64,000 nt of DNA from [Phialemoniopsis] sp. UDSM-2020. Taxonomy: Eukaryota; Ascomycota; Sordariomycetes; Thyridiales; Thyridiaceae. The stretch covers positions 5,265,435-5,329,434 of the forward strand of contig JAEILZ010000003.1 in NCBI GenBank assembly GCA_018873225.1, written 5' to 3'. Position 1 is the first letter of the stretch, and each line of letters opens with the position of its first letter. The notes below the pieces were generated by a model, which was not told the origin of the DNA, did no database searches, and saw only the letters and a list, made by a program, of their open reading frames with translations. The translations under genes and the position numbers were made by a program. Below, piece by piece: positions 32,208 through 42,819 of this stretch.

Positions 32208-34140
32208 ATGGCAGCAGTGGCTCCTGTAGCTCCTGTCGAGGGCGAGGCTCCCCAGCCTGTGCCCGCCAACGACACCCTCGGCATTGATGTGGAAAAGACC
32301 CCCGCTGCGAATGCCGCGCAGGAGGTTGACGATGATCAGAAGCCCAGCGGCTATGATTCCGACAAGTTCCAGGACGGTGTGGCTCGCGTCCGAGCCGTGA
32401 CTGACACCTGGTCCGTCAAGACCCTGATCTTGATGTTTACCCTGTAAGGGAACCCAAGTCCAAGTTGAAGCAAGCATACAACGGAGAGTGGCTAACCTGG
32501 TTGCTCTGAATCCAGACTTTACATCGTTGCCTTTGTCGACGCCATCCTCGTTTCCGTCCAGGGTTCGCTCAACCCCTACATGACCTCCGCGTTCGGCAAG
32601 CACGGCCTCCTTACCGTCGTCGGTATCGTCAGCACGATCCTCTCCGGCTGCTCCAAGCTTTCTCTGGCCAAGATCATCGATATCTGGGGTCGTGTCCAAG
32701 GTTTCCTTGTCATGCTCATCATGGTCCTGGTCGCACTCATCATGAAGGCACTGTGCAAGGTACGTACATCATGTTCCTCAGGTACTTGGGAGAGATCAGC
32801 TCGCTAACATTCGGTTAAAGAACATCGAGACCTATGTCGCCGCCCACACCCTCTACTGGACCGGCCACATTGGCATGATGTACGTCGTCGACGTCATGCT
32901 TGCCGACATGACCACCCTGCGCAACCGCATGATCATGTTTGGAATCAACGGAACGCCCACGATCGCCTCCACTTTCGCTGGACCTGCCATCGCCGACGCC
33001 TTCTACACCTACACCAACTTCCGATGGGCCTACGGCGCCTTTGCCATCATCATCACCGCCTTCTGCCTTCCTTCTGCGGCTGTCATGTTGTTCATGGAGC
33101 GCAGAGCCTTCCAGCTCGGCAAGATCACCAAGAGGGAGAGCTCAGGCCGTACCTGGACCCAGTCCATCTGGTACTACATCGTCGAGTTTGACGTCGGCGG
33201 TATCATTCTCATTACGGCTACCTTCGCTCTGATCCTGCTCCCGTTCAGTCTGGCTCGCTACGCCCCCAAGGGATGGGCCACTGACTATGTCATCGCCATG
33301 GAGGTGGTCGGTGTCGTCTGCGCCGTCTTCTTCGTCGTCTATGAGAAGTACCTGGCCCCCAGCCAGTTCCTTCCCTGGAAGTACCTGAGGGAGCCGACCA
33401 TTCTCGGCTCCTGCCTGCTCTACGGCCTGATGTTCTGCTCCGTCTTCTGCTGGAACTCCTACTTCGGCTCGTATCTCCAGGTTGTGCACCGCCTGAGCAT
33501 CACCACGTCCGGTTACGTCCTCAACGCCATGTCGCTTTCTTCCTCCATCTTTGGCCCGCTTGTCGGAATCCTCATCAGCTACACTGGTGACTTCAAGTGG
33601 ACCTCCATGTTTGGTGTGCCCTGCACTTTGATCGGCACCGCGCTGCTGATTCCTTTCCGCACACCCGGTGCGCACGTCGGCATCCTCGCCTTCACCCAGG
33701 CCCTCGTCGGTCTCGGAACCGGTATCTTCGCCGTCGGTGGCCAGCTCGGTGTCATGGCGCCGGTCACCCACCAGGAGATTGCTGTCGTGCTCGCCATCTG
33801 GGGTATGTTCGGCTCTTTCGGTGCTGCCATCGGCCAGGCCATCGCCGGTGCCATGTGGAACAACATGGTTCCCGATGAGCTGTACAAGCGCCTGCCCGAG
33901 GCGAGCAAGAATCAGACGTCCGTCATCTTCGGCAGCCTGGTCAAGCAGCTGGCGTTCAAGGACGGCACCCCCGAGCGTGATGCCATCGTCGGTGCGTACG
34001 GCGCTGTCCAGCGCAAGATGGTCATTGCTGGTGCTTGCTTCGTGCCTGCCTGCATGCTGTCCATCTGGATCTGGCGCAACATCAACGTGCGCAAGATCGA
34101 GGAGGAGCGGGGCAAGCAGACCAAGGGTAACGTCTGGTAA
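32208..34140 (+). CDS. Siderophore-iron transporter, MFS (SIT family)
   Basis: Three exons: 32208-32443, 32516-32759 and 32821-34140, giving 599 aa. About 14 hydrophobic helices follow an acidic, Pro/Ala-rich N-terminal tail of about 70 residues. Family marks include FVDAILVSVQGSLNPYMTSAF in helix 1, KNIETYVAAHTLYWTGHIGM, NFRWAYGAFAIIITAFCLP and WNSYFGSYLQVV. They match fungal SIT proteins such as MirB and Sit1, which import ferric siderophores with protons. Intron 2 ends in AAG; the splice gives CKNIETYV, as expected of the family. No non-ribosomal peptide synthetase lies nearby, so it may take up a siderophore made elsewhere or by other organisms. Iron repression is likely by family, and the promoter has a near-GATA motif. 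Confidence 0.92.
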
Positions 34141-34303
34141 ACAGACCGTGCTATCGAGCTTGTTCGACGGCGCCGACCTTGGGTAGCTGGGTTCCAGTAC
34201 TGTTCTGTTCCCTGGAGCGAGTCGTTTCTAGGCCTCGAACTGCTGGCAATCGTTGCCCATTCCGCTTAAAAGTTCATTCCCTTTCAACCTTTGTGTATAT
34301 ATC

Positions 34304-36097
34304 CTAGGCCTTGGTTTCGCTACCCTGGTCAGCAGTCGTGGCTTGAGCTTGGATGTCCGAATCAAGCCACCGTTGCATAGATACGTCGTAATGCGCAGTA
34401 CACTCTCTACAATCGATACCATCCTGCTTTTGAGTTGACACCAATGAAATCCTTTGAACTGGGTTTCCCCACAGTATGATCTCGAGGTCTCGTAGTCTGT
34501 TTTTGTGGGGTAGAGTGGGAGTAGGAGGGATGTCTTGAAGGACTGGGTACTCCAAGAGTGGGAAGTCGTCGGCAATGACGGGACAGTCGTGGTAAAAGTT
34601 GCCCTCCTCCATCTCCATTACCTTTCGTGAGACACAGCCAGCGATCTTTGCATCGCAGATACCCTCTCGATGAGGCAATGCCTCTAGTAATCGTACGGCC
34701 TGCACACGGATTCGATGGATACGACATTTGACCGCGACGTAAAAGAGTGGCAGGATGGCGCCCATGTCAAGGATGGACCTAGACATGGAGAACAGCCGCC
34801 CGATAATGAAGGGCTCCTTGACCTCATGTATTGGACTGTAAGTACACAGATCAATAAGTTGTGCTGCGAGTTGCTCGAACGGACCACTTTGCGAGTCATA
34901 CGCGCCCTCGTCCTCAGGAGACAGCGCTGTACCCAGCATCACCAGGGCCATCGCGTGGTAGGTCTTGAGTAGCCGATACGCCTTCTGTGTAGGGTCAAAG
35001 TTCTTGTCACAAAGTACAGCCTCTGATCTTTTGTACGAAGCTCGCCACCGCGCTAGGTCCCGACCGATCGACTCCTGTCTATCTGCGCAACTGACAGAGT
35101 TCAAGCTAGCAGAGGGCTTGCCTTTCTCGCCAGCCTGACGACGAAGATGTAGGACGCGAACCAGCAGTGCCTGAAGATGCTGCCATGCATCTTTGAATGT
35201 CGCAAACACACCTGAAAGGGCACCGTGGTCCACGACTTGACTAATCAGGAGTGGCTGGCCAGCGAGGGACAGCCTCGTAAAGAGCTGAACTTGGAGATGG
35301 AGCCGGAGAAGCGACTCGGTGATCCATTCGTCGACGAATTCGCGACAGGGTCGTAAGACAGTGACACCGTCCTTGTCATCAAAGAGTGCCCGTGCGTCTC
35401 TCAGTATTCTGACACCATTCTCGAGGTGGATTTGAGCGGCGTTGAAACGGTTGTGGAGGAGATCCAATGAAGCCAGGACGATACATGTAATCAGGACCAC
35501 GCGAATCGATGTCCTGTCCTTCTTGGCCAGGTGTCCCTGTAGATTAAGAATGGCTTTGTTGTAGTGTCGTAAGACTGAATGGTCTGGCATCTTTTCCATA
35601 CTTTCGTAGTCCGCTGCGAGCAAAAGCTTGCTGCGTTCCTTATGGCACGCACTCAGGGCGAGCACCGCATGTAGAACGGCATCTTCGTTGGTGCAGGCCT
35701 GGAAGAGAAGCTTGGTCCAGAATTCCGAGATGAAGGAGCCCGGAAGTTTGGCAGAGGCGCGGCATTTGAACCAGTGGAACGTCTCTCGCTCCGTAACGTT
35801 GACGCCCGGAAGACGAGTCCCAATCGCCCGCACCAGCATCATGCCACCGGGCTCAGTGGCAGGTTTTCTGAGCTGGTTGTTCCCACCACCCCAGATGCCA
35901 TAGCCCTCGCAAACGCGTCCAGTGGACAAGCATCTTTGGCAGGATGGATAAGTCTCGTCACATTTAACTTTACGAATTCTGGAGGACGCGTTGAGCTTAG
36001 CCTTGCGACGAGGGGGTGTAAGGAGGATTTACCTGCAGGTGGAACAACCCGACCGGGTCCGGCTCCGACCCTGACTGGCATGCTTCTGCCGCTGCAT
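34304..36097 (-). CDS. Zn2Cys6 transcription factor
   Basis: Two exons, 36097-36033 and 35978-34304, giving 579 aa. The intron splits the zinc cluster. Joined, it reads GCSTCRIRKVKCDETYPSCQRC followed by LSTGRVC, a complete Cx2Cx6Cx6Cx2Cx6C binuclear cluster at about residues 18-45, preceded by the basic stretch GRSRTRS. The ATG at 36097 is the first after an in-frame TGA. The rest has the helical fungal regulatory region, with HFRWF-like FHWFKCRASAKLPG, AVLALSACHKER and LRHYNKAILNLQ. The STGRVCEGYGIW tail after the cluster is common in a large Sordariomycete subgroup. It is divergent from the aldo/keto reductase with 522 bp between starts, the usual layout of a pathway-specific regulator and its target. 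Target pathway unknown. Confidence 0.9.
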
Positions 36098-36619
36098 GTT
36101 CGCCGGTCTGCCGATGCGCTGAGAGTGACATCAGAAGCAAGTTTATCAAACACGTCAGCACGGCGCGATAAACATTCGAGGAACGGTCTTAAGCCAAACT
36201 CCGCATTTAGCGGGACCACCGCCCGGATTTGCCAACTCGGCGGCCGATCGATTTGATTGGCTGTGGACAATTAAGCTTGAATTCGGCTAGCCGTGCTGAG
36301 GGAATTGGGTCGTGACGATTGGATGGATGAGTTCGGCCAACGAACAACCTGACTGGCTGCTTGTGCTGAAGCGATGCCGGGCTCGGGAATGAACACTGAC
36401 CGATCTGACGATGTCTAGCACCAATTTGTTGCCACTGCAGTTGTTTAGCATGAACCTGCCCAGCCGGCACGTTGCTCTGCGTTGCCAATGTTCGGAGGAA
36501 TCGGGGCACGTCGAGTCCGGCCGTGGAGCAGCGCTCTGAGTACTTAACCGTGTCCTGTTCCGTCGAACAGTCTATCTGACCTTCCCTGCATCGACATACC
36601 AGCATTCAGTCTCATCACC
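36098..36619. promoter_or_regulatory. Divergent promoter of Zn2Cys6 factor and AKR, with CGG palindromes
   Basis: The region lies between the two start codons. CGGCTAGCCG at 36284-36293 is a perfect 10-bp palindrome (CGG-N4-CCG), and CGGCGGCCG at 36238-36246 is CGG-N3-CCG. Zn2Cys6 dimers classically bind paired CGG half-sites, so these are candidate operators for the adjacent regulator. No footprint or expression evidence is available here. Confidence 0.45.
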
Positions 36620-37825
36620 ATGTCTTCTTCCAATACTCCTCTCCGTCGGCTGGGCAAGACCGGCCCACTCGTCCCTGCCCTCGGGTTCGGTCTCATGGGC
36701 CTGTCTCACCAGACATACGGCACCATCCCCAGCAAAGAGGGATTCTTCGCCGTCCTCAATCGAGCCGTGGAGATTGGGGCGACATTCTGGGACACTTCTG
36801 AGTAAGGTCTAGTCCATACCCGATCCAACAAAAAACTCTCTTTTAACAATCATTGTCATAGCTTGTACGGCAATCAAGAGGAGCATCTCGGCGAATGGTT
36901 CAAACGCACTGGGAAACGGGACCAAATCTTTCTCGCGACCAAATTCGGCTTTGTCAAAGGTAGTAAGACCTATGAAGTCGACACCTCTGCTTCATATTGC
37001 AAGAAGGCTTGCGCTGAAAGCTTGAGACTGCTTGGTGTTGACTACATCGACCTATGTGAGGATACCTGCTTCAAGACAAGAGAAATCGCAGTCACTAATC
37101 CTTTTCAAGACTATGTTCATAACGCGAACCCCGAGACTTCAATCGAAGAGACTATGCGCGCCCTGAACGAGCTCAAAGCGTAAGTACCACTGAGGCAACC
37201 CGACCAAACTTTCAAGGCTGATAACCAACACAGCGAGGGCAAGATCCGGCACATCGGTCTGTGCTCCGTCTCATCCGCGACTCTACGCAGAGCATGCAAA
37301 GTAGGAGAGGTCAATGCTGTGCAAACGGGCTACTCGGTGTTCATGCGGGACATCGAAGGCCCCGCAGGCACGAACATCCTCGCCACCTGCCGAGAGCTGG
37401 GCGTTGCGAGTGTTATCGCCACGCCCCTCGGCCGCGGCCTGTTGACAACTGACTTCGCGGACGACAAGACCTCGACCGACCCATCGGATCTGCGCTCTCG
37501 GCTCATGCCCCGCTTCCACGAAGACAATCGCAAGGTCAACGCCAAGGCTGTCAGCGGATTCAAAGTGCTCGCCGAAAAGAAGGATTGTGGCGTGGCTCAG
37601 CTGGCTCTTGCATGGCTGCTCAAGCAGGGCGACGACATCATTCCAATTCCGGGGACCAAGCGGATCAAGTATCTTGAGGAGAATTGGGGCAGTCTCAATG
37701 TGAACCTCACTGATGCCGAAGAGGCTGAGATCAGAGCTTTTGCAGAGAGCGCGGAAATCGCCGGGTCACAGGAGCCGCCAGCCTTTGCCGCGTACTTCTT
37801 CCGAGACACCAAGGAAGAAGTCTAG
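36620..37825 (+). CDS. Aldo/keto reductase
   Basis: Four exons: 36620-36801, 36862-37055, 37110-37179 and 37234-37825, giving 345 aa. The TIM-barrel enzyme has a full catalytic tetrad: Asp58 (FWDTSD), Tyr63 (LYGNQ), Lys88 (ATKFG) and His129 (YYVHN). IPGTKRIKYLEEN near the C-terminus is the NADPH phosphate-binding segment. Overall order resembles the AKR13/YakC group (pyridoxal-reductase-like fungal AKRs). It reduces aldehydes or ketones with NADPH in the cytosol. Intron 2 ends in TTCAAG; the splice restores DLYYVHN. It shares a promoter with the Zn2Cys6 gene and lies next to an SDR and near a Baeyer-Villiger monooxygenase, suggesting a shared ketone or alcohol pathway (inferred). Confidence 0.92.
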
Positions 37826-37905
37826 ACATATGACCACGTCTGCTTTGTAGATAGCTTTATCTCATTAGGAAAGAGTTGATAGTTCTATTCAGGTGAGATA
37901 AATGT

Positions 37906-38973
37906 TCACTCTAGCCCGACAAATTTCAATGAATCTTTCCGGAGACGCTCTTCCTTCTCCTGATAATACGCGTGCGCGCCATACTCTGATTTCCAACCGT
38001 CATGCTCACCGACTACAGGCGTTGCAATAGAGCAGTCTGACAAGTACTTTCCACCAATGCCCTCCAATTCCTTTGCGACAGCAGCCCAGACCGTAGTGGC
38101 AGCTCCCTGTTCAGCACTCTTGAGTGTCTTCACCAACTTGACGGCCAGTCCCTCGGCCGCACCAGCAGGAAGATGTCTGCCAATGTCTGTGTAAATCTCT
38201 CCAGGATGCAGGCTAAACGCGTGAAGACTCCGAGACCCATAGAGGCGCTCGATCTCATTAGCCATGTATACGTTGGCCGTTTTGGATTGTGCGTAGGCCA
38301 GCCACGGGGTGTATCCCCCCTTTTCGAAGTTGTAGTTATCTGAGTCGTTGATCCCGCTTGACCCGTGCGCTGAAGACGCCACATTGATGACTCGAGATGG
38401 CAGCTCTGAGGACGCAGCTGCAAGGAGGGCCGGCTTTAGCGATTCGAAGAACAGGAAGTGAGATAAGTGATTCACTCCAAAATGCATCTCAAACCCGTCC
38501 TTGGTCAGCGTCCGATCCGGTAGACCCATGACACCAGCGTTGTTGACCAAGATATTGATTTTGTCAGTCTTGGACAGAATGAGGCGGGCCGCGGCGCGAA
38601 CACTATCGAGCGATGTTTGATCCATCTGGATCAGGTTCATACTGCTGGAGTCAAAAGACTCTGCCAAGGCTGTCTTGACATTCTCAAGATTTCGAGCTGC
38701 GAGGAAGAGCGTTGCTCCGGTAAGGGAAAGGGCCCTTACAGTCTCGACACCGATGCCTGAGGAGGTACCCGTGATGACAATCACCCTTTCCTTCATCTTC
38801 CCAACCAGGCCCTCATCCTCAATAATTTGCTGTGCGGTTGGTCGCGCGTCTCCCACGCCGTTTGTGTCGACGTGGGCTGCTGCATATCGAGACATTCTGG
38901 ATGAAATGCGCCAAGCAAAACGGAAGACTTGGGGCATGGGAAGAAAAGCTTGGTAAAGACCAAAAGCGCCCAT
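37906..38973 (-). CDS. Short-chain dehydrogenase/reductase, retinol-dehydrogenase-like
   Basis: A single exon of 355 aa. The Rossmann TGxxxGIG motif is TGTSSGIG at residues 68-75. NNAG lies at 144-147, the catalytic Ser in NVASSAH near 200, and YAQSK gives Tyr227 and Lys231. These make it a classical SDR of the retinol-dehydrogenase or WW-oxidoreductase-like type, NADP-dependent and acting on alcohols or ketones. The preferred start is 38973; a second ATG at 38895 (MSRYAAAH) would remove a weakly hydrophobic N-terminal segment. It is tail-to-tail with the aldo/keto reductase (80 bp between stops). Its substrate is unknown. Confidence 0.9.
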   Translation of the reverse strand: MGAFGLYQAFLPMPQVFRFAWRISSRMSRYAAAHVDTNGVGDARPTAQQIIEDEGLVGKMKERVIVITGTSSGIGVETVRALSLTGATLFLAARNLENVKTALAESFDSSSMNLIQMDQTSLDSVRAAARLILSKTDKINILVNNAGVMGLPDRTLTKDGFEMHFGVNHLSHFLFFESLKPALLAAASSELPSRVINVASSAHGSSGINDSDNYNFEKGGYTPWLAYAQSKTANVYMANEIERLYGSRSLHAFSLHPGEIYTDIGRHLPAGAAEGLAVKLVKTLKSAEQGAATTVWAAVAKELEGIGGKYLSDCSIATPVVGEHDGWKSEYGAHAYYQEKEERLRKDSLKFVGLE

Positions 38974-39529
38974 GAGGGGGCAGTTATGACCTTATACATA
39001 GTTTCGAGGCATATGGTCCGGAGACAAATGCCTGGTCACATGGGCAATACAATGGTACTACGTGGTGCCAACCTCAGTATGTATGAGTATTGGTCTACCC
39101 AGCCGACTTTTAGTGAAAAAAATGACGGCCAGTTTCCCGATGTGGCATGTTCACTTATACGGATTTGTAACCCGGCGCAAGCGGCTTGTGAGGCTTAGAA
39201 GGATGGTAACTCGTTGTCACGGAAGTGCGTCTGTAAACCACTTGCCACGGCGCAGAAGTCTGCTAGTTAGTAGTTGCTTCACTAAAAGCCAGGAAACGCT
39301 ACCTCCGCTCATGTCTCGGGTGGGTTGCCAACTAACTAGTCTCCATTAGGAATTTGCAACTTCGCTCGGTTATGTCATCTCAGGGACGGAATATGTCAGC
39401 AATCCTAGTTTCAGCTGCTGGCATAACTTCTTGATGTGGAAAATACAATTGCTCGACTTGTTTGTCACCATGCTTTCAGCAAACGCTCCATACGCTTGAC
39501 CGCCATCTCGTCCAACCACCGGCTCAGCA
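38974..39529. other. Divergent intergenic region
   Basis: Upstream of both the SDR and the Fungal_trans_2 gene. Short frames only; no feature is recognised. Confidence 0.45.
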
Positions 39530-40596
39530 ATGCCGATGTCTTTAAAGCCCGCAAGACCTTCGAATTTTCTTTTCTTGAACGCAGCGCATCCAAATGACAT
39601 TACAAGTGCAGAAAGCCTGGGCCGCATACGATCACACGTAGCGAAGGACAACCATGCACGAGCGCAGAGACCTCGAGCATGCATTTCTCGGTCCAAGAAG
39701 CGACCGAGGCGAGGCGCAGACTCGACGATAGACATTCAGACGTCTCCGGCTGGCCCACAACCTCTGCTGCCCGCGAAGTCTTTGACGTTGTTGGTACCAC
39801 ACAACGCAAGGCTGATTACTGAATCTGCTCTTGCGACCCTACTGCTACGCAATGCTTTAGATAGTGATAGTGCAGAGCGCAGCGGTGAGGTCACCTCCCG
39901 CATCCAGTCACTACACTGGTTCGAGGATTTCCTCATTCACTTCTGTACGTTGGAAGCGCAGTAAGGCAAAGAGCGTGAGGCTAACAATACATACTGAAAG
40001 ATGGGAACTGGACGAGGCCTAATCCCCCCAAAGAGTGTAGTCTGACCAGTGTCGAAAGGTCGACAATGTTGGCAGCCTGGCTTTCGCTGGCCCTTACCGA
40101 CCCGGGACTCACTGCAGCGCTGCTGTTTCAGTCGTGCCGCAACTTCAGCGTCTTGCATGGATCGCAACAGGCCATTACATTATACGCTCGATATGCCTTG
40201 GAATGTATTCGGTGGACCAGTCACTCGCTACGCTCCAACGACATCAGCGACCAGACGATAGCCAAAGTGATGATGATGGCGGCAGAAGAGGTAGGTGCCG
40301 GAACCGTTCATATTGGCACTAGCTAACATTTGTCAGTGGAGAGCTGGCCGTCTGGAAACATGGCGATTACATGCGGATGCCGCTGGCAGGATGATCGATA
40401 TGAGAGGTGGCGTCGAGGCCCTCGGTATCGAAGGTTTCCTCAAGAAGATCATCGTTGAGTGCGTGTTCTTGTTCTAATAATGCATCGTTTCAAGTATCTG
40501 ACTGCTACTAGGAAACCTCAAATATTTCCATTCTCTGCGAACAGCAGACCTGACATAATGACGACTGAATATGACTTTGCACATGAGTCGACATGA
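39530..40596 (+). CDS. Fungal_trans_2 (DUF3468) transcription-factor-like protein without zinc cluster
   Basis: Four exons: 39530-39944, 40001-40290, 40337-40458 and 40512-40596, giving 303 aa. The N-terminus FLFLNAAHPNDITSAESLGR followed by IRSHVAKDNHARAQR is the usual opening of a large Sordariomycete family. Members pair this basic start with a C-terminal fungal-specific factor domain and lack the Zn2Cys6 cluster. The later ETWRLHADAAGRMIDMRGG, then EALGIEGFLKK, is the diagnostic block (WxxHxxGxxxxxxxRGG). The splice at 39945-40000 ends in GAAAG and gives HFYGNWTRPNPP. The last exon is the least sure; family proteins are usually 400-500 aa, so this copy may be truncated at its C-terminus. 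It converges on the CorA-like gene (77 bp between stops). Role: probable regulator, targets unknown. Confidence 0.75.
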
Positions 40597-40673
40597 ACAC
40601 GTGCCTTGCGACAAGCCACCAGGTATTTGTTCGGAGAGCGCATCACCGAAGTACCCTCGAATGGGCAAGTCGG

Positions 40674-42333
40674 CTACTGGGCTTTCTCAATGTCTACAAT
40701 GACACCGCTACCCCTCAACAGCTTCCATCCCCAGCTGTACGAATGCTCAATTTTCCGACGCCAGAACCACAATGAGATAGTCACTACAGTCAAGGGAAGA
40801 AACATGGCGATAAATGGCCAAAAGCAGTCAGAGATGCCGTGAGACTCCTCCTTGTCGAGAATGCCGGAACCAAAGACACCCTATATACGTCAGCATACCC
40901 TATGGTCATCAGCTGGAATCAAGGCTCCCTTACTGCAACAAACGTCCCAGGAAGAAAGACCATGGTGAGGACAGTGATAGCATTCATTGAAGAACTGTGA
41001 CGTGCCGTTTGATGGGCTATATCAATATTGATAGAGTTGTCTTGTTGAGTGACGAGATTGTACACCTTATGCAGCGCAATTAGCTAGGTAATTGTTGTTC
41101 AAATGTTCACATATGCCTCACAAAGTTCATCGCCGTGTCCTTCCGGGCCTTGTAACTGATCAACCAGTTCTTTTGGCAGTGCCATGTCTTCAAAAGCCAC
41201 TCGAGCGAATCTTGTACTTGGCGCCAGGACTCGTCTGAAGCCGTGGCGGGCGCCTGCACGAACTTGGAGTAAGCCCACAGCATTTCTTCACAGAGCTTGA
41301 TGGACATGTCGGCATTAGCGATTCCGGAGTCGCAGGTCTGGGAAACCAGATGTAGGCTCTTGGTAATTTCCTCTAACTGCTTGCGTCCGGCATGGCCCCG
41401 CGGCCCCTCTGCCAGACTTGCTGCCGATGGGTGGGAATCTTTGGAATAGTCGTTGACCTCTGCAATCTGCGAGAACAAGCGCTCTCTCACATTCGCCATA
41501 TAGTCCCCAGACTGGTGATAAGCGTAGCCCGATAGCATGCAGTGTATCAAGAATGGATTCGCCGCAGCAGTGACACCGGGACCAAGAAACTCCTGGTCTG
41601 GGTCTGAGACACCTACATCTCTCAGAATCTCCGAGACGCAGCTATCTTCCCTGGACGACGATATCACATAGTGCGATGTGTTGGTTCCGAGGTCGTGATG
41701 CAAGTATACGGAGCATGGAGCGCGGTGTGACTTTCCCTGGTCGTACCGCGACTTTTGCAGCCACCGTGGATGTTGGCAGAAGAACTCGTACCCACCCGAA
41801 CGATTCTCGGCAATGTCCTTCCACCGACCGAACGCAGACCAATAATCCGGTCGTCCGAGCATATTTTGTACAGCCGCGTCGTGGATGTTCAGTTCGTCAA
41901 CAAGGTACCGAAAGGTCTGACTTGAAATACTTGCTCGGCGCTTGTATACCGCGTTTGGCTCGTGCTCTAGGTAAATGAAGATAACGTACAGTCTGTGTGG
42001 CAGCGGCTGGACGTGCGAAGCATCACGAATGACAAGTGGGCGTAGTCCCGTGTCTGACACCACAGGTAGCCAGCTGACGCTGTTTTGGTCCAGCTTTAAG
42101 ACCTGGACTACTGATGTCCGAGAGAAATTGTTCTCGTTGCTGAAGATATGGTTGAGGGCATGAACATCCCATGGTTGTAGAAGCAGAGGTGATGGATCGG
42201 ACGGCACGAATGGCTCTTTCTCGAGGATTGACTTTTCATCACATGACCCAACCCCGGGAGTACCTACCTCTGTGTCCCCGCTAAACATTCGTTGCAGTGA
42301 CGGGAGAGTATTACGTCGGGAAAACTCCATCAT
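40674..42333 (-). CDS. CorA-like membrane protein (fungal Mg-transporter-like family)
   Basis: Three exons: 42333-41122, 41065-40934 and 40880-40674, giving 516 aa. The long soluble N-terminal part includes LYVIFIYLEHEPN and SAFGRWKDIAENRSGGYEFF. The C-terminus holds the pattern of fungal CorA-like proteins: KDTAMNFVYNLVTQQDNSIN, then SSSMNAITVLTMVFLPGTFVA as helix 1 and CFWPFIAMFLPLTVVTISLW as helix 2. The bacterial CorA motif GMN is absent, as is common in this fungal group, so Mg transport is not assured. Intron 1 ends in CATAAG and intron 2 splits helix 1 from its loop. The frame stays open upstream of 42333 without an ATG, so a further 5' exon is possible. Family members often lie near HET or ankyrin proteins, but none are seen here. 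Confidence 0.82.
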
Positions 42334-42819
42334 GTAACCTGGCTGACAACCATTCAAGCACTTACAAATAAAGGAGCCGCCTTCTCTGAATCGGCGGGAG
42401 AGTAGAACGGCCTCCTTATATTCATCGAGAGCCAGTCAAGCACGACACAAGCCAGAGCGGGGTTGAGCATAAGGCTGGATGAGGAGGCGTACGGCCTCTC
42501 TTTTGATTGGTAGGATAAGGACCTTGCCACCACAAGTGATGAGCTACACTCTCAGCTCATGCATGGGAAATTAATGAGCCAATGGTGGTCGACAAAGTTC
42601 TGCATCACTTGACTAGGGTCACAAGTCTAGAGCAGGTGCCTAGACTTGGCATTGGGCATCTGGTGGTAATTGGTACCAGAGACTAGATCGTAAGATTGAT
42701 TGCTAGCAAAGACGAGATTTGAAAGGGATTGTGTATTATGTATCGGGGCTTTGACAAACTCAAGCTTAGCATTGGCCGGCAGCTAAGAGCAATCACGATT
42801 ATCGGCCCGTCAAGCTCGT
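42334..42819. other. Intergenic between CorA-like and BVMO genes
   Basis: CorA-like promoter and the 3' end of the monooxygenase transcript. An open stretch continuous with the CorA-like frame runs from about 42333 to 42435 and looks partly coding (DEYKEAVLLSRRF), but has no ATG in frame. Confidence 0.4.

Noticed and set aside
33142..33771. 209-codon antisense frame in the siderophore transporter
   Set aside because: Antisense shadow caused by strong third-position bias; the sense strand is clearly the SIT protein.
32208..34140. A siderophore biosynthesis cluster
   Set aside because: Only the transporter is present; no NRPS, ornithine monooxygenase or acyltransferase is in the window.
36131..36131. 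Upstream ATG for the Zn2Cys6 factor
   Set aside because: It is out of frame with the zinc cluster, and an in-frame TGA lies before ATG 36097.
42333..42480. A 23-bp intron joining an upstream MLNPALACVV frame to the CorA-like gene
   Set aside because: Far shorter than any fungal intron, so the join is not credible.
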